NCBI GenBank assembly: GCA_041821315.1
Contig: JBGUEO010000028.1
Coordinates: 3,987 to 67,986, forward strand
Source of the DNA: DIGJ01 sp041821315
Lineage (GTDB): Bacteria; Bacillota; Clostridia; Lachnospirales; Lachnospiraceae
Length of the DNA: 64,000 nt
Direction of reading: 5' to 3'
Shown: in pieces, positions 54,879 to 63,807 of the stretch
How positions within the stretch are numbered: position 1 is the first letter of the stretch
How the letters are laid out: every line of letters starts with the position of its first letter
The notes under the pieces: generated by a model
What the model was told of the DNA's origin: nothing
What the model saw: only the letters and a program-made list of their open reading frames with translations
The model's database searches: none
Position numbers and translations under genes: made by a program

Positions 54879-55112
54879 TTAAATCATGTTTATTGCCTTG
54901 ATTAATTCGTTTACATCCATATGGGTATATACTTTCTCAGTCAGCGTCATGGCTCCTGAGTGACCGACAATCTTTTTGATGGTAGTCTGATCAATGCGAG
55001 CATCCGCTAACATGGAGATACAGGTATGCCTGCAACAATGTGGAGTTTTTTCAATTCCTAAATTAGTCATTAAGGGTTTGAAGTAACTGTCATAGTAATT
55101 ACGATAGTAAAC
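54879..55112 (-). pseudogene. C-terminal remnant of a second rpsI-specific integrase
   Basis: About 78 residues, from YYRNYYDSYFKPLM through H-x-x-R (HCCRHTC) to the catalytic Tyr (VYTHMD), closely matching the C-terminus of the integrase at 45161. The N-terminal ~270 residues are missing; homology ends near 55112. The remnant cannot be active alone. Confidence 0.88.
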
Positions 55113-55209
55113 CTCTTACACCGGTTTATTCTTTTCTAAGTGAAAAATGAATAAAAACGAAAAAAACGTCAAAAATACAAATGAATACTAAAAATAATAA
55201 AAATATTGA

Positions 55210-55238
55210 TTGCTAAAAGTGAAAAAATCACATATAAT
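55210..55238 (+). promoter_or_regulatory. Promoter of the defence gene pair
   Basis: TTGCTA (55210-55215), 17-nt spacer, TATAAT (55233-55238), 30 bp before the ATG at 55268. Confidence 0.65.
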
Positions 55239-55267
55239 AGATTGTATAGAATTAGGAGGTGCTTATA

Positions 55268-56650
55268 ATGCTTATTAGATTTAATGTTAAAAATTTTCTG
55301 TCATTTTCAACTAGAGATAATGGAAAATCCGAAGAGTTTTCAATGTTAGCAGGAAAAGTACGGAGTAAAAAAGAACATATTTACGATGATGATAATATAA
55401 AATTATTGAAATTTGCAGCAGTATATGGAGCTAATGCAGCAGGAAAATCAAACTTGGTTAAAGCAATGGACTTTATGAAAAAGACTGTCATAAATGGTCT
55501 ACCAGAAGGACATACAGATAAATATTGTAAAGTAGATCCAGAAAACAAGTTTAAAGATAGTTATTTCGAGTTTGAAATTAAGTTAGGGAATAGCTATTAT
55601 TCTTACGGATTTGAAGTTGTATTGAATGAAAGTAAGTTTCTTTCTGAGTGGTTATTAGAACTAACACCAGATAATAAAGAAAAATTATTATTTAGTCGTG
55701 ACATAAAGAACGGGACTTTTGAGCTGGGAGGTCCTCTAAATACAAAAGGGTTAGTAAATAAAATGAGAGTTTATACAGAGGATATCAAAGATGATAGTTC
55801 TGCATTGCTTTTGTCTATTATGAATCAAAATAAAAGAAATCTTTATCAAGAATATAAAAGAGCATCCATATTAAAAGAAATCTATTTCTGGATAAAAGAT
55901 GGATTAGATATTAATTATCCAGATAGGCCTATATCTGACTATTCTTACATGGCAAATACAGAAAATGTAGAGGAGATATGTAGAATTATTTCTGCATTTG
56001 GTACTGGAATAACGAATTTTGAAATGGTAGATGTACCGATTGAAAAAATAGCAAGTCAATTGCCGAAACAAATACGGAATGACCTATTGTCGAATTTGGA
56101 AAAAAGAACTATAGAACTGAAAAATAATGATAAACTAAAAAGAATAGGTATCATTATGAGAAGCGATAAAGATTTCTTTATTCTGAATGTCGATAAGAGC
56201 GAGGAAGTAACTTGTAAAACGATACAATTTTCTCATGGAGAAAGAAATGTTTTGTTTAATCTTGCAGAAGAATCTGATGGAACAGTAAGAGTTTTGGATT
56301 TATTAGAAATTTTGCTATCGGGAGAGAACAAAACATATGTTGTGGATGAATTAGATCGATGTTTACATCCAAGTTTAACGTATAAATTTATTGAAACTTT
56401 TTTACAAAAAGCAGCAAAGAGTAATATTCAGCTTATCGTTACTACTCATGAATCAAGATTAATGGATTTTGATTTGTTAAGACGCGACGAAATATGGTTT
56501 GTTAACAAAAAAAAATCTGGAGAGTCAGATATGTATTCCTTAGAAGAGTACAACGAAAGATTTGATAAAAAGATAGATAAAGCGTACTTAGAAGGACGCT
56601 ATGGTGGGGTGCCAGTTTTCAGCACAGTATTTCCAATTAAGGAGGACTAG
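55268..56650 (+). CDS. AbiL/RloA-like AAA ATPase (phage defence)
   Basis: 460 residues from ATG 55268 behind TAGGAGGT (a GTG at 55259 overlaps that site). AAA_15/AAA_21 ABC-like ATPase: N-terminal LIRFNVKNFLSF, Walker A GANAAGKSNLV, signature-like FSHGERNVLFNL, Walker B TYVVDELDRCLHPSL, and TTHESRLMDFDLLRRDEIWFV. Paired with an RloB-family gene, as in AbiL and RloAB systems that abort phage infection. Stop is 4 bp before the partner's ATG. Confidence 0.87.
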   Translation: MLIRFNVKNFLSFSTRDNGKSEEFSMLAGKVRSKKEHIYDDDNIKLLKFAAVYGANAAGKSNLVKAMDFMKKTVINGLPEGHTDKYCKVDPENKFKDSYFEFEIKLGNSYYSYGFEVVLNESKFLSEWLLELTPDNKEKLLFSRDIKNGTFELGGPLNTKGLVNKMRVYTEDIKDDSSALLLSIMNQNKRNLYQEYKRASILKEIYFWIKDGLDINYPDRPISDYSYMANTENVEEICRIISAFGTGITNFEMVDVPIEKIASQLPKQIRNDLLSNLEKRTIELKNNDKLKRIGIIMRSDKDFFILNVDKSEEVTCKTIQFSHGERNVLFNLAEESDGTVRVLDLLEILLSGENKTYVVDELDRCLHPSLTYKFIETFLQKAAKSNIQLIVTTHESRLMDFDLLRRDEIWFVNKKKSGESDMYSLEEYNERFDKKIDKAYLEGRYGGVPVFSTVFPIKED

Positions 56651-56653
56651 TGC

Positions 56654-57601
56654 ATGAGAGAAAGCAGGACATTTGCAGAACGAACAAAAATATCAGAATA
56701 GGATAGAACCGTTAAAAAATATTTCTTGATTTACGAAGGTTCGGATACGGAGCAGATATATTTCAATGCAGTAAATAATGCAAGGATAAAAATAGGAATT
56801 AATCCATTAATTGAACTAATTCCTATAGTTCGAAGTCATAGTGAAGAAGGATGGAGTAATCCTAAAAAAATACTGGATCGAATAATTAAAGACATTGAAG
56901 AGAGCAAAACAGGATTGATTTCATATGAGACAATGCTGAATAGAATTATGGATCTTTTTAATGAGGAAAAAGTCTTTGGTACTGATAAGTCATTTGAAAC
57001 AATATGGGATTTATTGATATTTATCTGTAGAAATAAATTATGTAAGCTATTGAATGAAACCGTTGAAGATGTAGAAACAGAATGTATGAAGATCATATCT
57101 TTACTTAATGATGAACTGAAGACAGAAAATATAATTTCTGATATATCTGAAGTGATAAAAAATGGTGGAATTACTTATGCAGAAGATATTGATAAAATAT
57201 GCTTGATTGTTGATAGAGATAGAAAAAGCTTTATTTCTACACCTGGAAACAATCAATATGCATATGTCATGAATAAATGTAAAGAAAAAAAATTCGGTTT
57301 TTATGTTACAAATCCATGCTTTGAATTTTGGCTTATGCTACATTTTGATGAGGTGTTTACAATTGATCAAAGTAAAATGTTGATTAATCCAAAAGTAACA
57401 GCTAAGCGTAATTATGCGGAGGATGAATTAAAAAAATTGATTCCAAATTATAAAAAAACACGTTATGATGCAGAGTTACTTGTAAATCGGATTGAGAAAG
57501 CAATTGAAAATGAAAAGAAATTTTGCGAAGACATTGAGGAATTGGAAAGTAGCCTTGGGAGCAATGTGGGTAAACTAATTGTTGAAATGAGAATGGATTA
57601 A
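56654..57601 (+). pseudogene. RloB-family partner (AbiLii-like), with in-frame amber codon
   Basis: ATG 56654 opens MRESRTFAERTKISE, then TAG at 56699-56701, then an open frame to 57601. Family features: KKYFLIYEGSDTEQIYF (TOPRIM-like acidic start), ICLIVDRDRKSF, and NPCFEFWLMLHF. C-to-T change in a CAG (Gln) codon would explain the stop. An internal start could still give a product lacking ~16-25 residues just before the first motif, so it may be damaged or partly active. Confidence 0.78.
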
Positions 57602-57650
57602 TAAGAAATTCGATTTGTTTTTCAATGGATAGAATGAAGGGAGAGATTGG

Positions 57651-57984
57651 GTGCCACTAATAAAAAATAAAATACCAATACTGGAATATGACACAGATAA
57701 CCAAGCTGTTATCATGCCAGAGCATCATTGGGATTATAAATTTTGTTAAAAAGCAGTTATGCTTTTTATGGAATTGGAAATAGAAGACTTTGTAAAAACT
57801 CACGAGTGCGATATTGTAGGCAAATTTGAATCGGTTACAAAAACCTTTAATGTATACAAAACAGTACATAGCGGAATGGAAATTATATTTGTACAAGCAC
57901 CGCTTGGCAGTGCAAGTTCAGTTCAAATTATGGATCAATTGATAGCAGGTGGCGTGAAAAAAATCATTGCCACGGGGTGTTGTT
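57651..57984 (+). pseudogene. Nucleoside phosphorylase remnant
   Basis: GTG 57651 behind AAGGGAGAG. IKNKIPILEYDTDNQAVIMPEHH is the N-terminus of a PNP/UDP-family phosphorylase. An in-frame TAA at 57747 interrupts it; the same frame goes on with IVGKFESVTKTFNVYK..VQAPLGSASSVQIMDQLIAGGVKKIIATG before the IS cuts it. The active-site half is absent. Confidence 0.82.
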
Positions 57985-58156
57985 GCTAACTTCCCAAAAA
58001 TTATCTCACTCAATCGATAACCTCATCATTTTTGATATTTTAAACGTCTATTCAACCCTTGAAAATACTGGATTTTTACCACGATTTTGCTTGCATTATC
58101 GTGGTATTTTTGATATATTAATTGAGTAGGATATCATGCTTTTGGGGGGCGCAAAA

Positions 58157-59902
58157 ATGTATTACGATTTTCTAGTAAAAATACCAGAGGATACAGGTAA
58201 AATTTCAAGAAACAGACGTGGTGATACAACTTATATCGAATATACATATGGAAGAAAATATCTTCCTGAAAAGAAATACAATGTGCCTAGTCGCACAACA
58301 ATCGGGAAGTTATCTGCTGACAATCCAACTATGATGTATCCCAATCCAAACTTTGAAAAATATTTTCCGGATGTTGTTCTTCCGGAAGAAGGTGAGAATA
58401 TAGCTTCGCGTAGTTCCTGTATACGAGTAGGTGCATTTATGGTAATCAAGAAAATCATTGATGATTACAAACTTTCCAATCATCTTTCTACTTGGGATGA
58501 CAGAGGCAAGGGACTTTTGTTAGATTTGGCATCCTACTCCATTATCTGTGAAAGCAATGCAGCTCAGTATTATCCGGATTATGCCTATAATCATCCCGTT
58601 CTCACACCAGAGCAGAAAATTTACAGCGATTCAACTATTTCCAGATTTCTTACCGAAATCACTGAGGATGACCGAATTGCTTTCCTGAATAGCTGGAATA
58701 CAAATAGAAACCATAAAGAGCAAATCTATTTGTCCTATGACTCAACCAATAAGAATTGTAAAGCTGGTGATATTGAAAAGGCGGAGTATGGACACCCAAA
58801 GGAAGATATCGGAGCTTCAATCATCAATTATTCGATTGCTTACGATATGAACAATCAGGAACCTTTGTTATATGAGAGCTATCCTGGAAGCATTGTTGAT
58901 GTTTCGCAGTTACAGTGTGTTTTAGAAAAAGTCCATGGATATGGATATTGGAATATCGGGTTTGTTCTTGATCGAGGCTATTTCAGCAGAGACAATCTGG
59001 ATTATATGGACAAATGTAACTATGATTTTGTGATTATGGTTAAGGGAAAAGCTTCTTTTGTGAACGGTTTGATCTGGGAGAATAAAGGAGAATTCGAGAC
59101 GAATCGATCTTGTGCGATCAAGGAATATCGGGCTTATGGGATGACAATCTGTGACAAACTCTATACAGATGATTCAAAGGACAGATATTTTCATCTTTAT
59201 CATAAGGTGAGTCGCGAAAGTGCGGAGCGTACGCAGTTAGAAAATGAGCTACAACGTATGGAAGAAATGCTGGATAAGAGCAAGGGGAAAGAGATAGACT
59301 TTGGGAAAAAATATGAACATTATTACGAACTTACATACCATGAAAAAGATGGAAAGCGAAAATTCTATGGATATAAAGAACGGGAAGATGTGATTGAGCA
59401 GGAATTGAAGCTTTGTGGATATTTTGTGATTGTGACATCAAAAAAGATGACTGCCAGTGATGCTCTTCTGCTATATAAAAGTCGCGATGCCTCCGAGAAG
59501 TTATTTTGTAGTGACAAATCATTTCTTGGGAACAGAACACTTCGAGTATCAAGGAATGATGCACTGGAATCAAAGATCTTTGTTGAATTCATTGCATTAA
59601 TTATCAGATGCAAGATATACACTCAGTTACGAAAACGTATGGCAGAAATGGCAAAAGAGCCAAACTATATGACGGTTCCAGCCGCTCTGAGAGAACTAGA
59701 GAAGATTGAATTAATCAGGCAACCTGGCGGAAACTACAGACTTGATCACGCCATTACTGCAACACAGAAGACAATTTTAGGAGCATTTGGCATAGATGAA
59801 GATAGTGCTCGATCAAGAGCACTATCACTAGGAAAAGAACTTATGGGTGCTGCAGAACCAGAAATAGAGGAGGATGAAGATGGCGCGTACGAAATCTACT
59901 AA
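58157..59902 (+). CDS. DDE transposase, IS4/IS1634-like
   Basis: 581 residues from ATG 58157 behind GGGGGGC; an in-frame ATG at 58136 is possible. DDE-type features: LSYDSTNKNCKAG (first Asp), IGFVLDRGYFSRDNLDYM (second Asp) and a C-terminal region around SEKLFCSDKSFLGNRTLRVSRNDALESKIFVEFIALII (probable Glu). Frame is intact, so the IS may be active. Confidence 0.88.
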   Translation: MYYDFLVKIPEDTGKISRNRRGDTTYIEYTYGRKYLPEKKYNVPSRTTIGKLSADNPTMMYPNPNFEKYFPDVVLPEEGENIASRSSCIRVGAFMVIKKIIDDYKLSNHLSTWDDRGKGLLLDLASYSIICESNAAQYYPDYAYNHPVLTPEQKIYSDSTISRFLTEITEDDRIAFLNSWNTNRNHKEQIYLSYDSTNKNCKAGDIEKAEYGHPKEDIGASIINYSIAYDMNNQEPLLYESYPGSIVDVSQLQCVLEKVHGYGYWNIGFVLDRGYFSRDNLDYMDKCNYDFVIMVKGKASFVNGLIWENKGEFETNRSCAIKEYRAYGMTICDKLYTDDSKDRYFHLYHKVSRESAERTQLENELQRMEEMLDKSKGKEIDFGKKYEHYYELTYHEKDGKRKFYGYKEREDVIEQELKLCGYFVIVTSKKMTASDALLLYKSRDASEKLFCSDKSFLGNRTLRVSRNDALESKIFVEFIALIIRCKIYTQLRKRMAEMAKEPNYMTVPAALRELEKIELIRQPGGNYRLDHAITATQKTILGAFGIDEDSARSRALSLGKELMGAAEPEIEEDEDGAYEIY

Positions 59903-60070
59903 AACAATCGATGAAAAGATACATGAACAAGAAGAAAAACTCCGTAAAATGAAGACTCGATGCGACAAAATATCAGGAGAACTTAAACGTTAGAAGCCAA
60001 GGAATTATTAAATGCAATAGCTCGCAGTTCTAAAACCAGATCTGAGGTCTTAGCATTTCTAGAAAGTTAA
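59880..60070 (+). pseudogene. Small IS accessory frame, broken
   Basis: ATG 59880 overlaps the transposase end and gives a 37-residue basic coiled-coil peptide (MARTKSTKTIDEKIHEQEEK..). A second frame continues it (LEAKELLNAIARSSKTRSEVLAFLES) to 60070, implying a one-base loss near 59990. Function unknown. Confidence 0.5.
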
Positions 60071-60149
60071 TTGATGATTCAACCCTACCAATTTTCAACC
60101 CAAAATTGGTAGGGTTAATATTGAGTAGGTAAAAGATGGGAAGTTAGCA

Positions 60150-60213
60150 TTGATATTAAAGAATTCAGCATTCATGTGGTTCTATAGTTAATATACGCCT
60201 ATCAAAGAGATAA
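60150..60213 (+). repeat. Degenerate right att region of the second element
   Basis: The stretch 60150-60186 parallels the bases before the internal att repeat (54520-54556: ATATCAAAGAATCCAG.., here ATATTAAAGAATTCAG..), and AAAGAGATAATC at 60203-60214 resembles the att core and restores AAGAGATAA as in rpsI. Interpreted as the outer right junction. Confidence 0.7.
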
Positions 60214-60235
60214 TCGGAAACATAATACAAAATAA

Positions 60236-60275
60236 AAAAACTTTGCAGATACTATATTTGTGAGGTTTTTTTATA
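60236..60275 (+). terminator. Probable original rpsI terminator, displaced by the island
   Basis: Stem AAAACTTTGCA (60237-60247 area) pairing with TTGTGAGGTTTT (60258-60269) with several G-T pairs, then a T run. It follows directly after the right att region, where the native rplM-rpsI operon end would be before integration. Confidence 0.65.
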
Positions 60276-60536
60276 TGCAATAAAGCGGTAAAACAACATG
60301 AATCATGGTTGCCATATTTAGCATTATTGTTTATAATTTTATGAAGTGTTAAAGTTTATTAATAGAGATTTCAATAATTAGGATGAGTCCTTAAATATAG
60401 ATGGACGGTAAATTCATTAAAATAAAGCGTTATAACAGGTTTTGTACCGGTAGGAGTATTTGTTACGGAGCAAAAAAAAAGAAAATTCTAAATTTATATT
60501 TGTGGTGTCACAACCTAATATAAAAAAAGTCATCGC
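60276..60536. other. Intergenic stretch without recognised content
   Basis: AT-rich, no frame or strong hairpin. A TTGTTTATAATTTTATG segment near 60329 offers -10-like sequence without a clear -35. Confidence 0.5.
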
Positions 60537-60566
60537 ATGATTTTAAATGGAAAGGAAGAGGTATCT

Positions 60567-61556
60567 ATGAAAAAATTAAATGACTATTTATACTCTGGAG
60601 ATACTGTTCTTAAGATTTTACAAAGATATACGGAGGATTTGAAAAAATCAGCGAAAGAAACGAATAATCCAATTGATCTTGTGCACAGCAATTTTCTGAT
60701 TCAAATTGCAGAACTTTTACAGCACAACGAGTTTCTGACTTCCCAGTCTCAGAGGATTAGGGAATTTTATAAACTAATGGCAAGCGACTACCCTTTTCTT
60801 GCATTTACGTTTAAGGGACGAATTAAATCATTGATTAGAGCGGAAGAAAAATTTAATGGATACATAGTTGAATATATTTGTAATTATTACAATGAATATG
60901 GTAATTATCCTTCACTTCCTGAACTAAAAAATTGCATAAATTGTTTTCGCGACTTGATAGCATATCGAATTGTAATCTCACTTCCTAAATGTCATTTAAA
61001 AGAAGGAGAAAATTATGCGGAGGAAGAAATAAAATATCTATATAATATTGCAAATAAGTTGCCTGATTTTTTAGAGGAAAGAGGATTTAGCGCAGAAATA
61101 TCGCCATCAATAGGTGAGAAAAAATCGCCCTTGCTAAAAAATAGCGTAAGTCCGTACTATAAAGACTATATTATAAACTCAAAGCCGCAAGGATATCGTT
61201 CATTACATATAACATTTTACGATAATATTGCTCGTTGTTATGTAGAAGTACAACTGCGGACAAAAGAAATGGACGATTTTGCTGAGATTGGTCCTGCCAA
61301 TCATTTGGGTTATGAAAAACAACAAAAAAGTGAAAGGTCTAGAAGAGATGAAATTCCAGAAGGAGAATATATTTATTTTGATGAGGCCTATGAAAGAGGT
61401 ATCCAGTTGCAGCAACTTGAACTATCAAAATTGGATGTGAATATGTTTTCAGCAGTGAATAATTCCCTTATCAATGATGGATGTGGGCTCTACCGCGGAA
61501 GAGTTATTCTTCCCTATGAGCATCTTTCAAGATTCCAAAATGACCTTATAGATTAA
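60567..61556 (+). CDS. RelA/SpoT-domain protein (small alarmone synthetase-like)
   Basis: 329 residues from ATG 60567 behind GGAAAGGAAGAGG (an in-frame ATG at 60537 is less likely). Synthetase-domain signatures: FTFKGRIKSLIRAEEKFN, FRDLIAYRIVI, and the Tyr motif PQGYRSLHITFYD..YVEVQLRTKEMDDFAEIGPANHLGYE. No HD hydrolase, TGS or ACT domain. It probably makes (p)ppGpp or a related nucleotide, or binds it. It is longer than RelP/RelQ (~210 aa), with ~80 extra N-terminal residues. It ends 17 bp before a response-regulator gene. Confidence 0.85.
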   Translation: MKKLNDYLYSGDTVLKILQRYTEDLKKSAKETNNPIDLVHSNFLIQIAELLQHNEFLTSQSQRIREFYKLMASDYPFLAFTFKGRIKSLIRAEEKFNGYIVEYICNYYNEYGNYPSLPELKNCINCFRDLIAYRIVISLPKCHLKEGENYAEEEIKYLYNIANKLPDFLEERGFSAEISPSIGEKKSPLLKNSVSPYYKDYIINSKPQGYRSLHITFYDNIARCYVEVQLRTKEMDDFAEIGPANHLGYEKQQKSERSRRDEIPEGEYIYFDEAYERGIQLQQLELSKLDVNMFSAVNNSLINDGCGLYRGRVILPYEHLSRFQNDLID

Positions 61557-61573
61557 ATAAAGGTGAATACGTA

Positions 61574-62269
61574 ATGAAGAAAATACTAATTGTAGAAGAT
61601 GATTTGAAACTTAATAATGGAATTCGGCTGGCGCTAAAAGGTCAGGAATATATGTGTTATCAGAGTGATTCTATTTCTTCTGCTAATGAAACTTTTCGAA
61701 AGGAAAAAGTGGATCTTATATTGCTAGATATTAATCTTCCGGATGGATGTGGGCTGGATTGGCTAGTGAACATACGGAAAAAAAGTACAGTCCCCATTAT
61801 ACTGATTTCAGCCAACAATATGGAGATGGATATTGTATCAGGACTGGAACTTGGCGCCAATGATTATATAACGAAACCCTTTAGTTTGATGGTGCTTCGT
61901 GCAAGGATTGGAGTGCAGTTACGTGAGATAGAGAACGAAAGTACACAAATAATTCAAATGGATGATTTCTATTTCGACTTTAAAAAAATAGAGTTTCGCG
62001 TAAGCGGTAAACCCATTGAATTAAGCCGCACAGAACAGAAACTTCTTCGAAAACTTGTTGATAATCCTGGTATTACATTAAATAGAAGTATGTTAACGGA
62101 TGAAATCTGGTCAGGAGATTCGGAATATGTGGATGAACATGCACTTACGGTTGTGATTAAGCGATTACGTGATAAATTAGAAGATTCCCAAAACAAGAGG
62201 CCATATATCAAAACGGTTTATGGTATCGGTTACGCATGGGACAATGACAACGGGAGCAGTCAAACATGA
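61574..62269 (+). CDS. OmpR-family response regulator
   Basis: 231 residues. Receiver with EDD near residues 8-10, phospho-Asp in LILLDINLPDG (~51), Lys in YITKPFSLMVL; winged helix (LSRTEQKLLRKLVDNPGITLNRSMLTDEIW..TVYGIGYAW). Overlaps the kinase gene by 4 bp. With the ABC-ATPase remnant downstream it resembles modules that control antimicrobial-peptide ABC transporters. Confidence 0.94.
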   Translation: MKKILIVEDDLKLNNGIRLALKGQEYMCYQSDSISSANETFRKEKVDLILLDINLPDGCGLDWLVNIRKKSTVPIILISANNMEMDIVSGLELGANDYITKPFSLMVLRARIGVQLREIENESTQIIQMDDFYFDFKKIEFRVSGKPIELSRTEQKLLRKLVDNPGITLNRSMLTDEIWSGDSEYVDEHALTVVIKRLRDKLEDSQNKRPYIKTVYGIGYAWDNDNGSSQT

Positions 62270-63261
62270 ATCAGAATATAACTATCATGATTTGTTTTAT
62301 TAGTAATGTGATTTTATTACTTATAGTTATAATTACATACTGGTATGGGAAGCAGCGTGAAAAAAGAATGCTTATACGCTTACAACATATGCTTGAGGAT
62401 GCAATTGCTGGTACCTTCACGGAATCTAAGCTAGAGGAATCAAAGGTATCGGAACTAGAAAGCAGTATGTGGCGTTTTCTAAATGATTGCAAGGTCTCAT
62501 CTTTTCATTTGAAAGAGCAAAAGCAGCGGATTCAATCCCTGATATCGGATATTTCTCATCAAACGGTAACTCCCATATCCAACATAAAGATTTATGCGGA
62601 ATTGTTAGAAGAACAGCAGAACGTATGGAAAACAAAGAAGAACATTGTGGATGTGGGAATGGCAGAAGAGATACAAGTAGATATGGTTGAAGAGATGAAA
62701 ATGGATATGGCAGAAGAAATAGATGCTATAAAGGATCAGGTTGAGAAACTTGACTTTTTAATTGAATCCCTGGTAAAAGTATCTAGACTGGAGAATGGTA
62801 TTCTGTCTCTCAAGCCACAAAAAGCTTGTATTAGTAAAGTTTTATCAGCTTTGAAGACACAGTTTGCTAAGAAGGCACAGAATAAGAATATTTCTCTTGT
62901 TATTGAAGATTCCATGGAAGAAGCAGAGTTTGACGAGAAGTGGACCATAGAAGCAATCGCAAATATTGTGGATAATGCTATAAAATATACGCCAGATGGT
63001 GGACAAGTAATAATTAGAGTGAGTTCCTATTCATTATTTTTGCGTCTGGATGTGATAGATACGGGTATTGGGATAGCAAAACAGGAAATGGGTAACATAT
63101 TTACCCGATTTTATCGTTCTCACGTTGTCCGTACACAACCAGGAGTAGGAATTGGGTTGTATCTAGCTAGAGAGGTTTTAAAAATGCAAAAAGGTTATAT
63201 TAAAGTTTCATCAAAAGTGGGAGAGGGCTCTACCTTCTCCGTGTTTTTATATCGTGGATAA
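62266..63261 (+). CDS. Sensor histidine kinase
   Basis: 331 residues. One N-terminal helix (~5-24) and a very short outside part, so the signal is probably intramembrane or comes from a partner protein. His in ISDISHQTVTPISNIK, N box NIVDNAIKYTPDGG, G boxes DTGIGIAKQE and GVGIGLYLARE. A ~40-residue acidic insertion with M-A-E-E/M-V-E-E repeats lies between the H box and the rest of the dimerisation domain. Confidence 0.92.
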   Translation: MNQNITIMICFISNVILLLIVIITYWYGKQREKRMLIRLQHMLEDAIAGTFTESKLEESKVSELESSMWRFLNDCKVSSFHLKEQKQRIQSLISDISHQTVTPISNIKIYAELLEEQQNVWKTKKNIVDVGMAEEIQVDMVEEMKMDMAEEIDAIKDQVEKLDFLIESLVKVSRLENGILSLKPQKACISKVLSALKTQFAKKAQNKNISLVIEDSMEEAEFDEKWTIEAIANIVDNAIKYTPDGGQVIIRVSSYSLFLRLDVIDTGIGIAKQEMGNIFTRFYRSHVVRTQPGVGIGLYLAREVLKMQKGYIKVSSKVGEGSTFSVFLYRG

Positions 63262-63361
63262 CGAAGAGTTCTGGTCTGAATTATGAAGATATATAAGAAT
63301 TACCTATGTGAAAAGTGTCAGATCTGATATATTTTAGATACTAGCTGGAAACAATCGTGTG

Positions 63362-63394
63362 ATAAAGTCTGTATTGTGATGATACAGACTTTAT
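63362..63394 (+). terminator. Terminator after the kinase gene
   Basis: Perfect 13-bp stem (63362-63374/63382-63394) with 7-nt loop, followed by a short T-rich tail. Confidence 0.7.
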
Positions 63395-63463
63395 TTAGCT
63401 CATAGATATATATCTAGTTTGGTTTTAGGTTAAGGAAGAAACAATAAGTTTGGAGGAACAGTA

Positions 63464-63807
63464 ATGTTTATTTTACAGGCAAAGAATTTACGTAAAATAT
63501 ATGGGAAGGGAGAGGCAGAAGTAGCGGCACTAGATGGTGAGTGTGAAAAATATGTAGATTCCATTCATCTATACAGTAGTGGAACAAAAGGACTCATTTT
63601 AAATATGATTTCAGCTGCAGGATATTTCACAGTGGATTTTTGCAAAGTTTTGAATCTGAAGAAATGCATGATCAATTCATAAAAGTATTGGAAGACTACG
63701 GAATTCATGCGGAATCTACGGAAAGAATAGAATTTAATACGACACCAGATAAGACCTTTGCAACAGGAAAATGGCAGGCTGAAAGATTTTTTCGTACCTT
63801 AGAATAA
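63464..63807 (+). pseudogene. ABC-transporter ATPase remnant fused to unrelated 3' sequence
   Basis: ATG 63464 behind TTGGAGGA gives FILQAKNLRKIYGKGEAEVAALDG, the first ~25 residues of an antimicrobial-type ABC ATPase, stopping before Walker A. The sequence then changes to an unrelated stretch that stays open in this frame to 63682. After a one-base shift it continues in another frame (SFESEEMHDQFIKVLEDYGIHAEST..ATGKWQAERFFRTLE) to 63807. It looks like a deletion junction plus a frameshift. Confidence 0.65.

Larger units (their letters stand above)
57984..60149. mobile_element. Insertion sequence (IS4/IS1634-like)
   Basis: About 2166 bp bounded by inverted ends TGCTAACTTCCCA (57984-57996 and complement 60137-60149), with weaker matching continuing inward (CTCAAT). 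It contains a full transposase gene and a small accessory frame. No clear target duplication flanks it: the left side is phosphorylase sequence, the right side is att-proximal element sequence. This suggests an adjacent deletion. Confidence 0.85.

Noticed and set aside
57984..60149. Target-site duplication of the IS
   Set aside because: No convincing direct repeat flanks the inverted ends; the right flank belongs to the att region of the second element.
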